Shown: positions 33,898 to 43,824 of the stretch, piece after piece
How positions within the stretch are numbered: the stretch's first letter is position 1
How the letters are laid out: each line of letters begins with the position of its first letter
Assembly (NCBI GenBank): GCA_020634875.1
Contig: JACKAX010000006.1
Location: 89,989 to 153,988, forward strand
Source: Anaerolineales bacterium
Lineage (GTDB): Bacteria > Chloroflexota > Anaerolineae > Anaerolineales > JABWBV01
Direction of reading: 5' to 3'
Length of the DNA stretch: 64,000 bases
Translations under genes and position numbers: made by a program
Notes under the pieces: model-generated
The model's database searches: none
Told to the model about the DNA's origin: nothing
What the model saw: the letters and a program-made list of their open reading frames with translations, nothing else

Positions 33898-35624
33898 ACG
33901 ATTTCTCTAATAGATTCCACCAGTTCCCACCATGCCTCCCCCAGCACGCCCATCTCGCGGGACGCGGCCTGTTTCTGTCCCGCTTGCCCTAAATCACGAC
34001 GCAATGTTGAGTCGGTGATCAACCCATGTAACAATGCATACCAATCCTCCTGCGCATGGGCGATCACCCCCCCCTCCGCCCATGCGGTGAACGCCGGAAT
34101 AGCCGACGCTACCCACGGAATCCCCCGCACGCCCGCTTCCATCAACACCCGGTCAGAACACGTCAAATTAAACGGCGTCTGCCGCATCGGAGCCAACAAA
34201 ATATCCACCTGGCTCAATAAATACGGAAAATCAGCCTCGTTCGCAGGGGGTAAAAACAACCGACGCGCTTCCGGTAACCCATCAAATAACTGGTACACCA
34301 ACGGATTCCCCACCACCACCAACTGCGTCTGCGGAAACTCCCGCAAAATCCGCAAAATCATCCGCCGCGCCAGCATCACATCCTCCACCTGTCCGGCGAC
34401 CACCCCTATATTGATCGTATGCCGCCGCGTTGCAGGCTTTTCCCAAAGACGATTCTCCCGCGACCACCCATCGGGAATCACCCGGACCGGATGCCCGCGG
34501 TGCTGCAATAATGCCCCCAACTCCTCGCCCGAAACCACCACCGTCTGTGCCATCAACAACGCGGCCATGTACAACCGCGCCTGTTCCGGCGTTTCTAACC
34601 CCACCTCACCCGCATGATTCCCTGGTAACTGTTCAAAATCCATCTCCACATCCACAGCTACTGGCACCTGCGCCGCGACCCGCTGGGCCAACGCCCGCAT
34701 CAAGTCCGGGTCCGTGTGGGGACGATGGGCAATAATCACATCAAATTCATCCAACGCTGCGTCCAGGAGTCCCTCCGTCCGTGTGATTTCACACCCCCGC
34801 GCGGCCAACCCCTCCGCAGCTAACGTGTGCCGGGCAGATATTTCCCCCCCCGCCGGATGCACAAAGGCCACCCGCGCGGGGGCACGTTTCCCGTTCGTGG
34901 CATGCCCGTTTGCCCTGCCATCCGCGCCGTTCCCCATCAAATCTACGCGCCCCATCACCCCCTCCAACGACTGGACCAACCCCGGATGCACCCGTTCCTG
35001 CGCCTCGCGTACGTTCAACGCTAATAACGCGGGCAATAGTGCGTCAATCTCATCCAAGCGCTCAGATACCACTTTCCCTGGGGATGAACTATTAAACACT
35101 TCGCGCAGCATCCCTTCCGCCCGCGCCAGCATCGCCTCATTCACCTCTGTCGTGCGAGCTTGTAACTTGCGTTCTCCAGCCATCTCAGCTTCCAATGCCT
35201 GTGCATCCGTAGGATGATTGTCAAAGCCGGTTTTTTTCCCCCCGCCCTCTTTCGTCACCACCAGCGCATTGCCTCCCCCCAACAACACCGCCAGGCGTAC
35301 CACCGCCTCCTGCCCGATCAAATTCCCGTTCACGGCCCCATGCAAACGATCTTCTGGCTCTAATTGCACCAGCAACAAGCGCCGTTGCAACTCCGGGTGC
35401 TTGGGATCAATCCCAGCCGCACGTCGGTATAACTTCAACGCTGCTGGAATCTGTTCCGCCGCCAAATAACAATCCCCCAAAGCAAGCAATGCATCCATAT
35501 CTTCGGGGTGGGTTGCCAAAATTTGTGCATACAGTGCCAGAGCATCTTCTACGCGGTTAGTGTTCAAACATTCCCGCGCTTGTTCTTTTTGGGCGGAGAG
35601 GGAGGGGGAGAGAGGTGATGGCAT
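33894..35624 (-). CDS. TPR-glycosyltransferase fusion, GT-B type
   Basis: This 576-residue protein has two to three N-terminal TPR helices (about 10-80; ECLNTNRVEDALALYAQILA), a variable helical linker, and a GT-B-like C-terminal half. Features there are RVAFVHPAGGEISARH, TINIGVVAGQVEDVMLARRM, SQVDILLAPMRQTPFNLTCS and DRVLMEAGVRGIPWVAS. ATG 35624 is chosen since the longer frame runs through AAGTGAT-type repeat DNA. TPRs in such enzymes often hold protein acceptors, as in flagellin-type O-glycosylation systems. Confidence 0.82.
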   Translation of the reverse strand: MPSPLSPSLSAQKEQARECLNTNRVEDALALYAQILATHPEDMDALLALGDCYLAAEQIPAALKLYRRAAGIDPKHPELQRRLLLVQLEPEDRLHGAVNGNLIGQEAVVRLAVLLGGGNALVVTKEGGGKKTGFDNHPTDAQALEAEMAGERKLQARTTEVNEAMLARAEGMLREVFNSSSPGKVVSERLDEIDALLPALLALNVREAQERVHPGLVQSLEGVMGRVDLMGNGADGRANGHATNGKRAPARVAFVHPAGGEISARHTLAAEGLAARGCEITRTEGLLDAALDEFDVIIAHRPHTDPDLMRALAQRVAAQVPVAVDVEMDFEQLPGNHAGEVGLETPEQARLYMAALLMAQTVVVSGEELGALLQHRGHPVRVIPDGWSRENRLWEKPATRRHTINIGVVAGQVEDVMLARRMILRILREFPQTQLVVVGNPLVYQLFDGLPEARRLFLPPANEADFPYLLSQVDILLAPMRQTPFNLTCSDRVLMEAGVRGIPWVASAIPAFTAWAEGGVIAHAQEDWYALLHGLITDSTLRRDLGQAGQKQAASREMGVLGEAWWELVESIREIV

Positions 35625-35665
35625 GGGGAAGTGAGGAAGTGATAAGTAATGAGGAATGAGTTCGT
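35625..35665. repeat. Heptamer-period repeat between two glycosyltransferase genes
   Basis: AAGTGAGG, AAGTGAT, AAGTAATG and AGGAATG units repeat with period seven to eight. It is the last clear member of this repeat family before the chemotaxis operon. Confidence 0.6.
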
Positions 35666-35739
35666 TCTGTTCGTCGGCATGTAGTTCTCGGAGTGCCATT
35701 TCTTTGCGGTACTCGCGTGCCACACTACCAAGCTACTAA

Positions 35740-38700
35740 CTACCGCGTCTTTTTCCGCCGCCGGTGTACCTTGCCACTGGCAGATTTTCCGTTTGCGGCA
35801 GGCGCGACTAATGCCGGTTGTGGGAAGGACGAAAGGTTCGTTTCGATTTTTCCATTTCCGTTTGTATATCCATTCTTTCCGTTTCCATTCCCTGGCATGA
35901 ACAACGCCAACATCTCTGCGCGCTGTTGAACCTTGGGGTGCGTAGGGTAAACAGCTTGCAGGTGGGCAAGTTCTTCGGCGGCGCGGGTGGGATCGCCAGT
36001 GGTGATGAATTCATCTATTAGACGTAGGCGGGCTTCCCAGTTGGCAGGAGCGGATTGGAGGGCCTGTTGGTAATAGGCTATCGCCCGGGAATGCTCGCCC
36101 AGGTGGGAGAGCAGTTGGGCGAAGGCGAGGGCGGCTTCGGGAAGGGTGGGGGCGAGGTTAGCAGCCTGGGATGCGGCAATCCGTGCGGGATAAAACTGTT
36201 TTTGGGCAAAGAAGGTTTGGGCTTGTTGGATTTTCTTCCGGGCCAGGTTCCACTTTCGGGCTGTTTCCGCTCCGATAAATAATGCCTCATCACTCTCTTG
36301 ATAGGCCCAGCGACTTTGCAGGGTGAGAAGATTTTCCTGGGTATGGGCGTTGAGGGAATGACTGCCATCGGCAGCTTTGCTGGCGCTTTCGTGGTGGATG
36401 AGTGTGGCCTCGGGACGGTACTGGACGCGGTATCCGGACTGCCGCACGCGCCAGCATAAATCTACATCCTCATACACGCCACGCCCAAAGGCGGCATCCC
36501 ACCCGCTCAGGTTCTCCCACACCGCGCGACGGATGAGGAAGCAAGCCCCGGTCACGGCGTTTACGTCGCGACGTTGGTTCGCTTGTGGGCAACTGACAGG
36601 CTGACCGAGGAAGGGATGGTAGGGAACCCCGGCGGGATTACGAGCAATGCCTGCGTGTTGGATCGTGCCCCGGAGCGGACCGGGCATATCGGCAGGGTAG
36701 AGGAGGCGCGCGCCGGTAACGGCGATGTCTTCTTCGGTGGGAAGCAAGTGGGTGAGCCAACCAGGAGTGAGGGCTTCGGTATCGGAGTTGAGGAAGAGCA
36801 GATAGGGGGCCTTGCCGAGGGATGCCCCAAGTTTGCACGTGCCGATGAAGCCCTGGTTGGTGGAAGTACGGGCGAGGGTAACGCGAGGATGGTCGTGCCA
36901 TGTTTCAAACAGGGCTGTGATGTCCCCACCGGGGGTGCAGTCATCTACAAGGATCAGGTGAACGTCATCGAGGGTGGTGGCAAGGACGGATGCGACACAA
37001 CGGCGGAGCAGATCAGGTTGCCCGTAAATGGGGATAACAATATCGGTAGTGGCTTTAGACAGATGTGCACCCTGCGTTACGGGAGCGGACGAGGCGATGG
37101 GGGTGGCGTAGATAAGGGGTTCGACGGCGGGCGGAACGGTAGCGGAGATGATTTCGTGTTCACCGCGTTGAAGGGCCTCGGCGAGGGGGGTGGCAAGTTC
37201 AGCGGGAAGAAGGGCGAGGAGTTTCTGGGCTTTTTCGGATTCTTGGGTGGCGTCAAGCAAGGTGATCAGATTGTGGACGGCGGGGAAGAAATGGGAATCC
37301 GTTTCCAATGCTTTTTGGAAACAGTACAGCGCGTAGGCATGATCCTGGTGCGGTACGTCAACCCAGGGGACGGGGCAGTTCAGGGCAAGGTTGCCCTGTG
37401 CAAGCCAGGCCTGGGCGATTTGAGTGGGATCAGCATCTACACGGTAGAGCGACTGAATGGGGATTTCTGTACGATATTTGCGGAGTAGGGTAATCACTTC
37501 TTCGCTGCCACGCCCGGATTGGTAGGTGAGGCCTTTGGGGTTTTGATAAAAGTAGCTGAGGATTTCCGAAACGTGGACAGGACGCAAGCCAGCGGCAACG
37601 AAACGGAGGTAGAGTTCGTAATCGCCAACGACAGCATAGGTGGGGTCAAAGAGGCCGATGCGCTCAAAGGTGGTGCGCCGCCACATGGGGTGACAGCCCA
37701 ATATACAATAGAAAAGGGCGTGGGCTGGTTCGTAAGGCGGATGAACAATGGTGCGGAGGGGCTGGACGGTGGCGGTGGTAGCGTTGGGGATGGGGGTCCA
37801 GACGTAATCGGAGAAGGCGAGGCCCGCATCGGGGTGGGCATCAAGGGCGGCGGCGAGGCGTTCAAGGGCGGCGGGATGATGGGCGTCATCGGCGTTGGCG
37901 TTGGTGATGTATTGCCCCCGAGCGAGTTGGATACCCCGATTCCAGGCGGTGTAGAGGGTCTCGCGCCCGGTGCGGAGGTAAAGGATGTTATCGTACCGTT
38001 TTTGGAATTCTTCGACGATGGTGCGTTCGTTTTGTTGAGAGCCGCTGTCAATGACGATGATTTCGATCTGGTCGGCGATGGTTTGGGCTTCGAGGTCCTC
38101 AAGGCACGGACGAAGGTAGGCTTCGCTGTTGTAGGTGGAGACAAGAACAGAGATACGGGGACTCTCACTCCCGATGGGAGAGGGGAGAAGGAGGCTCCCC
38201 TCTCCCGGTTGGAGAGAGTGAAGTATTTCAAGGGTTTCGCGGGCGGCTTTGGTGCGGGGGAAGAAGCCGAAGCGAGCGTGGAAGAGGCGTTCGGCGGGAG
38301 GGAGGGAGATGGTACGGCGAGCGCGGGCTGTGAATTCGCGGAGGGCGTTCAGGTAGCGCCGTTGGTAATGGCTTTGGATTTCGGCGATTTCTTCGTAGGG
38401 GGCCGTGCCTTTTTTGGAGAGGGCGTTGTCGGTATCCCAATACAAGCCCGTGAAGACGGGGATATGCAGCATGGCGTAGCGTTCACCGATGCGGAGCCAG
38501 AATTCCTGGTCGCCCACGGAGAGGAATTTTTCGTCAAAGTAACCAATTTCATCGTGCAGGGTACGCCGCCACATGGGGTGTGGGCCGATCTGACAATATT
38601 GGAGGAGTTCTTCGTAGGAATAGTCCGGCCAGCGATACATGCCAGAGCGGGTATGGTGCTCGAAGGTCTCGTGCGGGGTACGGGTCAGGTAGGTATCGCC

Positions 38701-41109
38701 GTAAACAAGTTGAACTTCAGGATGTTCGTCGAGCGCACGGGCGAGGGTTTCGCAGGTGTATGGTGCGAGGCGGTCATTAGTACTGAACGGGAGGATGTAG
38801 TCGCCCTGCGCGGCCTGGATGGCCAGGTTCCACGCGGCGTACACGCCGATGCGGGTGTCTGTGCGGATGTAGCGGATATTGAGTTTGGCCTGGTATTCGG
38901 CGATGATTGCGCCTTCGTCTTCAGGAGAGTGAGCATCTACAATAATGATGTCAAGGGCAGGAGCGATGGTTTGGTGAACAAGATCGTCCAGACACTCGCG
39001 CATGAATGCGGCGGAGGCATAGGTGGAGACGATAATAGAGACTTTGCCACCATTACCCCCCCAGCCCCCCCTCTCCCTCTCAAGGCTAGGGGAAAGGGGG
39101 GGTGAGACGACTTCATCCGCTGGTGTCCCCGAAAGTTCAGCGGATGAGGAGTCGAGATTTGCTAAAAACGTTTGGGCCGTAATGTCGTCCGGGTTAAGAG
39201 CCAAAACACGTTCGAGGGCAAGGCGGGCACCGGTCAGATCACCCATTTGATAGCACATAGCGGCGAGGGCAAGTTGTCCGGGAATGTATTCGGGGTTTTC
39301 CTGGGTAGCCCGGAAATATTCAGCGTGGGCGGCGTCCAGTTCGTCCAGGTGCTGGAGAAGGTTGGCGTGGGTGACGGTCAGCCAGGGATCGTGCGGCGAA
39401 AGTGCGAGGGCTGCGGCGAGGGCGAGATGAGCGGCCTGAAGGTTGCCCGATGCCACGAGATCGTTCGCCTTTTGGACATGTGTGGAAATGACCGCAGGCC
39501 AGAGCCGCGCGCCCAAATCAGGAGAGAAGGTTTGTGCGTCGGGAAAGGCTGCGAGGTAGTTTTCGCGGGCTTGCTGAATGGCGGGATCGTCGGTAGGATG
39601 ACGGGTATAGATTGTGCGGCAGGCTTCGAGGTAATCCCTCACTTGAGCGTGGGCTGCGTTCTGGTCAGGGCCACCTTCAGCGCGCCAGAGAATTTCTGCA
39701 CCGGAGATGGGCAGGGCAATGAGGTTTTCGCGGGCTGTCAAACGCAGAAGCATATCCCAATTGGCGAAGAGGTTTAGTTCAGGCTCGAACCCACCGGCTT
39801 TGAGCAGAGTTGTGCGACGGTAGACGAGGGATGCTCCGGGCAGATAATTAGTGGTAAGCAGGCGCGTCCGGTCAAAGGGTTGATCGTTCAGGGTAGTGCG
39901 TCCAACAATTTCCGTTTTGTCTTCTTTTTGAGTTTGAACAACTTCGGTAGCAGTGACGTAGGCTGCCGCAAATTGATCATGAGCTTGTAAAAAGCTGGTA
40001 AGGGCGGCAAGGTGATCGGGATGCAGACGGTCGCCCGCTTCGAGGAAGGCGATAAATTCCCCGCGGGCGAGGTCCAGGCCGAGTTTGCGGGCGACGGCAG
40101 TGGACACCTGTGCGGGGTAGGGAATGATCGGGGTCAATGTGCCCGCGGAAGTCAGGAGGGATTCGCGGTCAGGTAGATTGGGGCCAACGAGGAAAATTTC
40201 CAGGTTCGGGTGTGTTTGGGTGGCGAGGCTATCTAACGTAATTTGGAGTTCGGCCGGGTCTTCGCCCGTATGAATGAGGAGGGTGACGAGGGGATCGGGG
40301 TCTGATTCTTCCGGCTCGGCAAGGGTTGAAACCGGTTGCCGATCCGACAACACCAGATCGACTGGGCTAGATGCAAATACGTCCCGATAATCCACCTTCG
40401 GAAATATGTTCAACTTCCCACCTACCGTGGCATCGAAAATAATCCGCCCCTCTGCTTCAAACACACGTTTCGCCAGGCGGTAGGCCACTTCGGAGTTTTG
40501 CAGGTCCGGCAACTGCCAGCGAAAACCAGAGCCGAAGTAGTTGGGGTCAAAATGATTGGCGTCCGCCCCCTCAGAGACGATTTCCTGGTTGGCAGGGCCT
40601 TGGGTAACAAAGTTGTGATCTACGCCGATGAGATAGACTTCGCTAAAGCCCATGAAATACGCCAATTGCATTGCCACGTAAGTGACAGTGTACCCTTCGC
40701 AAATGCCCAGACGTGGGTCGCGGGTGAAGAGCGGGCCATGGACAGGTTTGAGGAACAGAAAATCGGCAGGGTTTTCGACGTAGGGCGCTCCGTAAATACT
40801 CAGAAAGCGCGGGGCCGGGATTTTTGCCATCTCTGCTGCACTTTGTTCGATAACCAGTGTGTTGACAGAGACATAATAGGAAGGGGAAAAGCCCCATTTT
40901 TCAAAGCCCAAATAAATCCGGTTCATTCCAAACGTGACCTCATTTTTCAAAAACGACAGGTCCATCTGGTTGAGGCTCGGTCCATTGCCGATGATCACGG
41001 CGCGTTGGCCAAGGTGACGGTCCTTGAACGCGGCGAGTTGTTGGTTCGTGTCAGCGAGGGCGTGCTTAACTTGGGGATTAGCGAACGAAACAGGGAGTGA
41101 AATTTTCAT
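35740..41109 (-). CDS. Giant Maf/DUF115-like and four-module GT2 glycosyltransferase
   Basis: This protein has 1789 residues. Residues ~25-245 match DUF115, the domain of Maf flagellin glycosyltransferases (VIIGNGPSLNQMDLSFLKN; GMNRIYLGFEKWGF; SEVYLIGVDHNFV). GT2-like modules start near 270 (divergent), 690 (VSIIVSTYASAAFMRECLDD), 985 (ISVLVSTYNSEAYLRPCLED) and 1352 (DIVIPIYGQPDLLRRCVASV). The last has FLNSDTEAL and GRGVYEDVDLCWR. TPRs lie at ~540-640 and ~1613-1735. ATG 41109 is used; TTG 41160 is the alternative. It probably builds and attaches a glycan on flagellin; the sugar is unknown. Confidence 0.85.
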   Translation of the reverse strand: MKISLPVSFANPQVKHALADTNQQLAAFKDRHLGQRAVIIGNGPSLNQMDLSFLKNEVTFGMNRIYLGFEKWGFSPSYYVSVNTLVIEQSAAEMAKIPAPRFLSIYGAPYVENPADFLFLKPVHGPLFTRDPRLGICEGYTVTYVAMQLAYFMGFSEVYLIGVDHNFVTQGPANQEIVSEGADANHFDPNYFGSGFRWQLPDLQNSEVAYRLAKRVFEAEGRIIFDATVGGKLNIFPKVDYRDVFASSPVDLVLSDRQPVSTLAEPEESDPDPLVTLLIHTGEDPAELQITLDSLATQTHPNLEIFLVGPNLPDRESLLTSAGTLTPIIPYPAQVSTAVARKLGLDLARGEFIAFLEAGDRLHPDHLAALTSFLQAHDQFAAAYVTATEVVQTQKEDKTEIVGRTTLNDQPFDRTRLLTTNYLPGASLVYRRTTLLKAGGFEPELNLFANWDMLLRLTARENLIALPISGAEILWRAEGGPDQNAAHAQVRDYLEACRTIYTRHPTDDPAIQQARENYLAAFPDAQTFSPDLGARLWPAVISTHVQKANDLVASGNLQAAHLALAAALALSPHDPWLTVTHANLLQHLDELDAAHAEYFRATQENPEYIPGQLALAAMCYQMGDLTGARLALERVLALNPDDITAQTFLANLDSSSAELSGTPADEVVSPPLSPSLERERGGWGGNGGKVSIIVSTYASAAFMRECLDDLVHQTIAPALDIIIVDAHSPEDEGAIIAEYQAKLNIRYIRTDTRIGVYAAWNLAIQAAQGDYILPFSTNDRLAPYTCETLARALDEHPEVQLVYGDTYLTRTPHETFEHHTRSGMYRWPDYSYEELLQYCQIGPHPMWRRTLHDEIGYFDEKFLSVGDQEFWLRIGERYAMLHIPVFTGLYWDTDNALSKKGTAPYEEIAEIQSHYQRRYLNALREFTARARRTISLPPAERLFHARFGFFPRTKAARETLEILHSLQPGEGSLLLPSPIGSESPRISVLVSTYNSEAYLRPCLEDLEAQTIADQIEIIVIDSGSQQNERTIVEEFQKRYDNILYLRTGRETLYTAWNRGIQLARGQYITNANADDAHHPAALERLAAALDAHPDAGLAFSDYVWTPIPNATTATVQPLRTIVHPPYEPAHALFYCILGCHPMWRRTTFERIGLFDPTYAVVGDYELYLRFVAAGLRPVHVSEILSYFYQNPKGLTYQSGRGSEEVITLLRKYRTEIPIQSLYRVDADPTQIAQAWLAQGNLALNCPVPWVDVPHQDHAYALYCFQKALETDSHFFPAVHNLITLLDATQESEKAQKLLALLPAELATPLAEALQRGEHEIISATVPPAVEPLIYATPIASSAPVTQGAHLSKATTDIVIPIYGQPDLLRRCVASVLATTLDDVHLILVDDCTPGGDITALFETWHDHPRVTLARTSTNQGFIGTCKLGASLGKAPYLLFLNSDTEALTPGWLTHLLPTEEDIAVTGARLLYPADMPGPLRGTIQHAGIARNPAGVPYHPFLGQPVSCPQANQRRDVNAVTGACFLIRRAVWENLSGWDAAFGRGVYEDVDLCWRVRQSGYRVQYRPEATLIHHESASKAADGSHSLNAHTQENLLTLQSRWAYQESDEALFIGAETARKWNLARKKIQQAQTFFAQKQFYPARIAASQAANLAPTLPEAALAFAQLLSHLGEHSRAIAYYQQALQSAPANWEARLRLIDEFITTGDPTRAAEELAHLQAVYPTHPKVQQRAEMLALFMPGNGNGKNGYTNGNGKIETNLSSFPQPALVAPAANGKSASGKVHRRRKKTR

Positions 41110-41383
41110 AGGAATCAATGGATTAAATACCGTGGGCAGATGTTCAAAGGATAAGCGCAACCACCGCCCTTCACTGTAAAGCCCTATGAAAAAGTGCGTA
41201 AAGGGAAGATAAAGAACACTAAAGCCTGCCTTTACAGGCCCTTAACCTCATCCTTATCAGGCTTTTACTGAGGTCTATGGCTAGCAAAGGTACACTCTCG
41301 GATACAAATCTCGCAATTACTCACAGACGCTATACAAAAGGTGGGGTGAGTAATTCCCAAATTCATCTGTTTCCGAGTAATCC

Positions 41384-42091
41384 ATGAGCGCATCCCTTCT
41401 CCCCCTCCTCAACTCCGAGCCGACCCCGCTACGTCCCCTCATTGATCAATCCCCCGCGGCAAAAGACCCCCTCAACCCAACGACCACCCCAACCACCACA
41501 GGCACGACAAACCCCACCTCCCCAACCACAACAACCTCCACCACCCTCCCCGATTTCCGCGAACTCCTCGCCCTGATGATGATGGGAATGACCATGCAAG
41601 GCGGCGGCGATGAGAGCGGTTTTTCCGTTGGAAGTATGATGGCCCCGCTGATGATGTCCCTCATGGAACAACTCCTGGCGCAGGAAGTCACCACTGACAA
41701 CACAACCTCTACGACCAGCAACACCCAGGTCGCCCAAGATACCCCCCAGGGGCTCCCCGTTGAAGGGCGTTTCACCCAATATTTTCACCCTGGTCACAAC
41801 GGCGTAGACATCGCCATCGTTACCGGAACGCCCATCCAAACTACGATGGACGGCAACGTGATCTATGCCGGGTGGAACAACCAGGGCTACGGCAACCTTG
41901 TCATCGTTGAAAACGGCCCCTATCGCACCTACTATGCCCACCTCTCCGAAATCCCCGTCGAAGTCGGTCAAACCGTTCATGCAGGTGAGGTCATCGGCCT
42001 GTCGGGAAGCACAGGCAACTCCACCGGCCCCCATCTGCACTACGAAGTCCGTTACAACGGCCAACCCGTTGACCCGCAAGGGTATTTTTAA
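41384..42091 (+). CDS. M23-family peptidoglycan endopeptidase in the chemotaxis operon
   Basis: The C-terminal half of this 235-residue protein is an M23 (LytM/gly-gly endopeptidase) domain. Zinc ligands are visible: H138 and D142 in HNGVD, and H219 in HLH (217-219). The N-terminal ~60 residues are Thr/Pro-rich, followed by Met-rich helices (~60-105). No Sec signal peptide is seen. It overlaps cheA by one base (TAATG), so it is transcribed with the chemotaxis genes. It may cut the wall for the flagellum or stator, possibly exported by the flagellar apparatus. No promoter was recognised upstream. Confidence 0.85.
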   Translation: MSASLLPLLNSEPTPLRPLIDQSPAAKDPLNPTTTPTTTGTTNPTSPTTTTSTTLPDFRELLALMMMGMTMQGGGDESGFSVGSMMAPLMMSLMEQLLAQEVTTDNTTSTTSNTQVAQDTPQGLPVEGRFTQYFHPGHNGVDIAIVTGTPIQTTMDGNVIYAGWNNQGYGNLVIVENGPYRTYYAHLSEIPVEVGQTVHAGEVIGLSGSTGNSTGPHLHYEVRYNGQPVDPQGYF

Positions 42092-43824
42092 TGAACACCT
42101 TTGACATCACCGACGAAGAACGGCAAATTCTTCTCGCCGAAACCGACGAACAACTTCAAACCCTCGAGGGCGGCTTGCTCGAACTCGAACAAGTGCAAGA
42201 CCCAGCGTTGGTGCAGGCGCTCTTCCGTGCCGCCCACACGCTCAAAGGCTCGGCAGGTATGATCGGCCACACTCAAATCGTCGAGCTGACCCATGCCCTT
42301 GAAACTGTTTTCGACGACCTGCGGCAGGATCGTCTTGCTATCACCTCCCCTCTCGTTGATATTTGCCTGCAATCGGTAGATAAACTCAAACTCCTGCGGA
42401 ATGACCTCGCGGGCTTCCCCATCATAATAGAAGACCCCGCTCCACCTCTCGCGGTGCCCCCCGCCTCCCCCGAAGCAACCGTTCCGCTCACCACCCCCGC
42501 CCTCATCACCCTCGACAATAACAAACTCTCCCCTTGCCCTCCTGAAAACGTCTTCCCCACGTCTGGTCAAGATAAAACCATCCGCGCCAGCGTTGAACGG
42601 CTCGACAACCTCCTCAACCTTGTCGGCGAACTCATCACCGACCGTAACCGTCTCATTCAACTCTACTCCCACCTGGACACCCGCACCCACGCTGACAAAG
42701 CTTTCCTCCCTTTCAACGAAACCATCGTCCACCTGGATGGCATCGTCAACCAACTCCAGGAGGAAGTCCTGGGTCTGCGTATGCTGCCGATCGCCACCGT
42801 CTTCAACAAATTTCCTCGTCTTATCCGCGACCTGGCGCGGCGCGCCAACAAATCTATCGAACTCGTCATGGATGGCGCGGATACCGAACTTGACCGCTCC
42901 GTCCTCGAACAGATCAGCGACCCTCTCATCCACCTCCTCCGTAACGCCGTTGACCACGGCATCGAACCCCCCGATGACCGGCTCGCCGCCGGGAAACCCG
43001 AACATGGCACCATCCACCTCGCCGCCCGGCATGAAAACGGTCAGATCAAGATCACGCTCAAAGACGATGGGCAAGGAATCCCCCTCCAAAAGGTCAAAAA
43101 CCGCGCCATCCAGCAAGGCCTCTTGACCGAAAAAGAAGCTGCGGTCCTCACGAACAACGAAGCCATCGAACTCATCTTCCACCCTGGCCTCTCCACCGCC
43201 CCAACCATCAACGAAATCTCAGGCCGTGGCGTAGGAATGGACATTGTCCGTACCAACATCGAAACCCTCAATGGCACCATTTTGACGGATACCTGGCCCG
43301 GTGAGGGCACCCAGTTTGAACTCCTCCTACCCCTTACCCTTGCCATCATCCCCACTCTGCTCGTGCGGGCTGGCCCCGACTGCTTTGCTATTCCCCTGCT
43401 CACCGTTGCCGAAGCGTTTCGCCTGCACCCGGAAACCGTGCAATCCATCCAGGGCAAACCGACCTTGCTCTTCCGCGGCAATCTCCTCCCCCTCGTCAAC
43501 CTGCATGAAATCCTCGGCTCCCAACCGGATCATGACACGCCTCCCCTCGCCACCCTCCCCCAACAATATATCGTTAGCGTCCGCACGGGCAAAACCCAGT
43601 TCGGCCTGGTGGTGGACGCGCTTATCGGCGAGGAAGAAGTGATGGTCAAGTCATTGGGACGGTTGGCCGGGCGTGTACCAGGGGTCGCAGGTGCGGCTAT
43701 TCTTGGGGATGGCAGTGTTGTCCTCATTCTCGATATCCCTAGCCTAATCAAATCCAATCTCTTGAATAATACTGTGACATTCATCCACGAAATGCCACTC
43801 GGTGAAGGAAAAATTTATGCTTGA
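42091..43824 (+). CDS. cheA: Chemotaxis histidine kinase CheA
   Basis: CheA phosphorylates CheY and CheB in response to receptors. The 577-residue protein has an HPt domain with H49 in RAAHTLKGSAG, a dimerisation segment (~158-190; ERLDNLLNLVGELITDRN), and a HATPase core. Its N box is LLRNAVDHGIEPP (~283), and its G boxes are DDGQGIPL (~325) and GRGVGMDIV (~378). A CheW-like domain ends it (~415-577). The P2 domain that docks CheY/CheB is missing: only ~50 Pro/Ala/Thr-rich residues separate HPt and dimerisation parts. No cheW is in the window. Confidence 0.96.
   Translation: MNTFDITDEERQILLAETDEQLQTLEGGLLELEQVQDPALVQALFRAAHTLKGSAGMIGHTQIVELTHALETVFDDLRQDRLAITSPLVDICLQSVDKLKLLRNDLAGFPIIIEDPAPPLAVPPASPEATVPLTTPALITLDNNKLSPCPPENVFPTSGQDKTIRASVERLDNLLNLVGELITDRNRLIQLYSHLDTRTHADKAFLPFNETIVHLDGIVNQLQEEVLGLRMLPIATVFNKFPRLIRDLARRANKSIELVMDGADTELDRSVLEQISDPLIHLLRNAVDHGIEPPDDRLAAGKPEHGTIHLAARHENGQIKITLKDDGQGIPLQKVKNRAIQQGLLTEKEAAVLTNNEAIELIFHPGLSTAPTINEISGRGVGMDIVRTNIETLNGTILTDTWPGEGTQFELLLPLTLAIIPTLLVRAGPDCFAIPLLTVAEAFRLHPETVQSIQGKPTLLFRGNLLPLVNLHEILGSQPDHDTPPLATLPQQYIVSVRTGKTQFGLVVDALIGEEEVMVKSLGRLAGRVPGVAGAAILGDGSVVLILDIPSLIKSNLLNNTVTFIHEMPLGEGKIYA

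Noticed and set aside
37519..39105. 528-codon + strand frame opposite the giant glycosyltransferase gene
   Set aside because: Gly/Val/Glu-rich antisense frame; the minus strand encodes clear GT2 motifs.
41224..41239. Short hairpin GCCTG-CCTTTA-CAGGC before the M23 gene
   Set aside because: Five-base stem only, no U-run and no promoter match; too weak to list.
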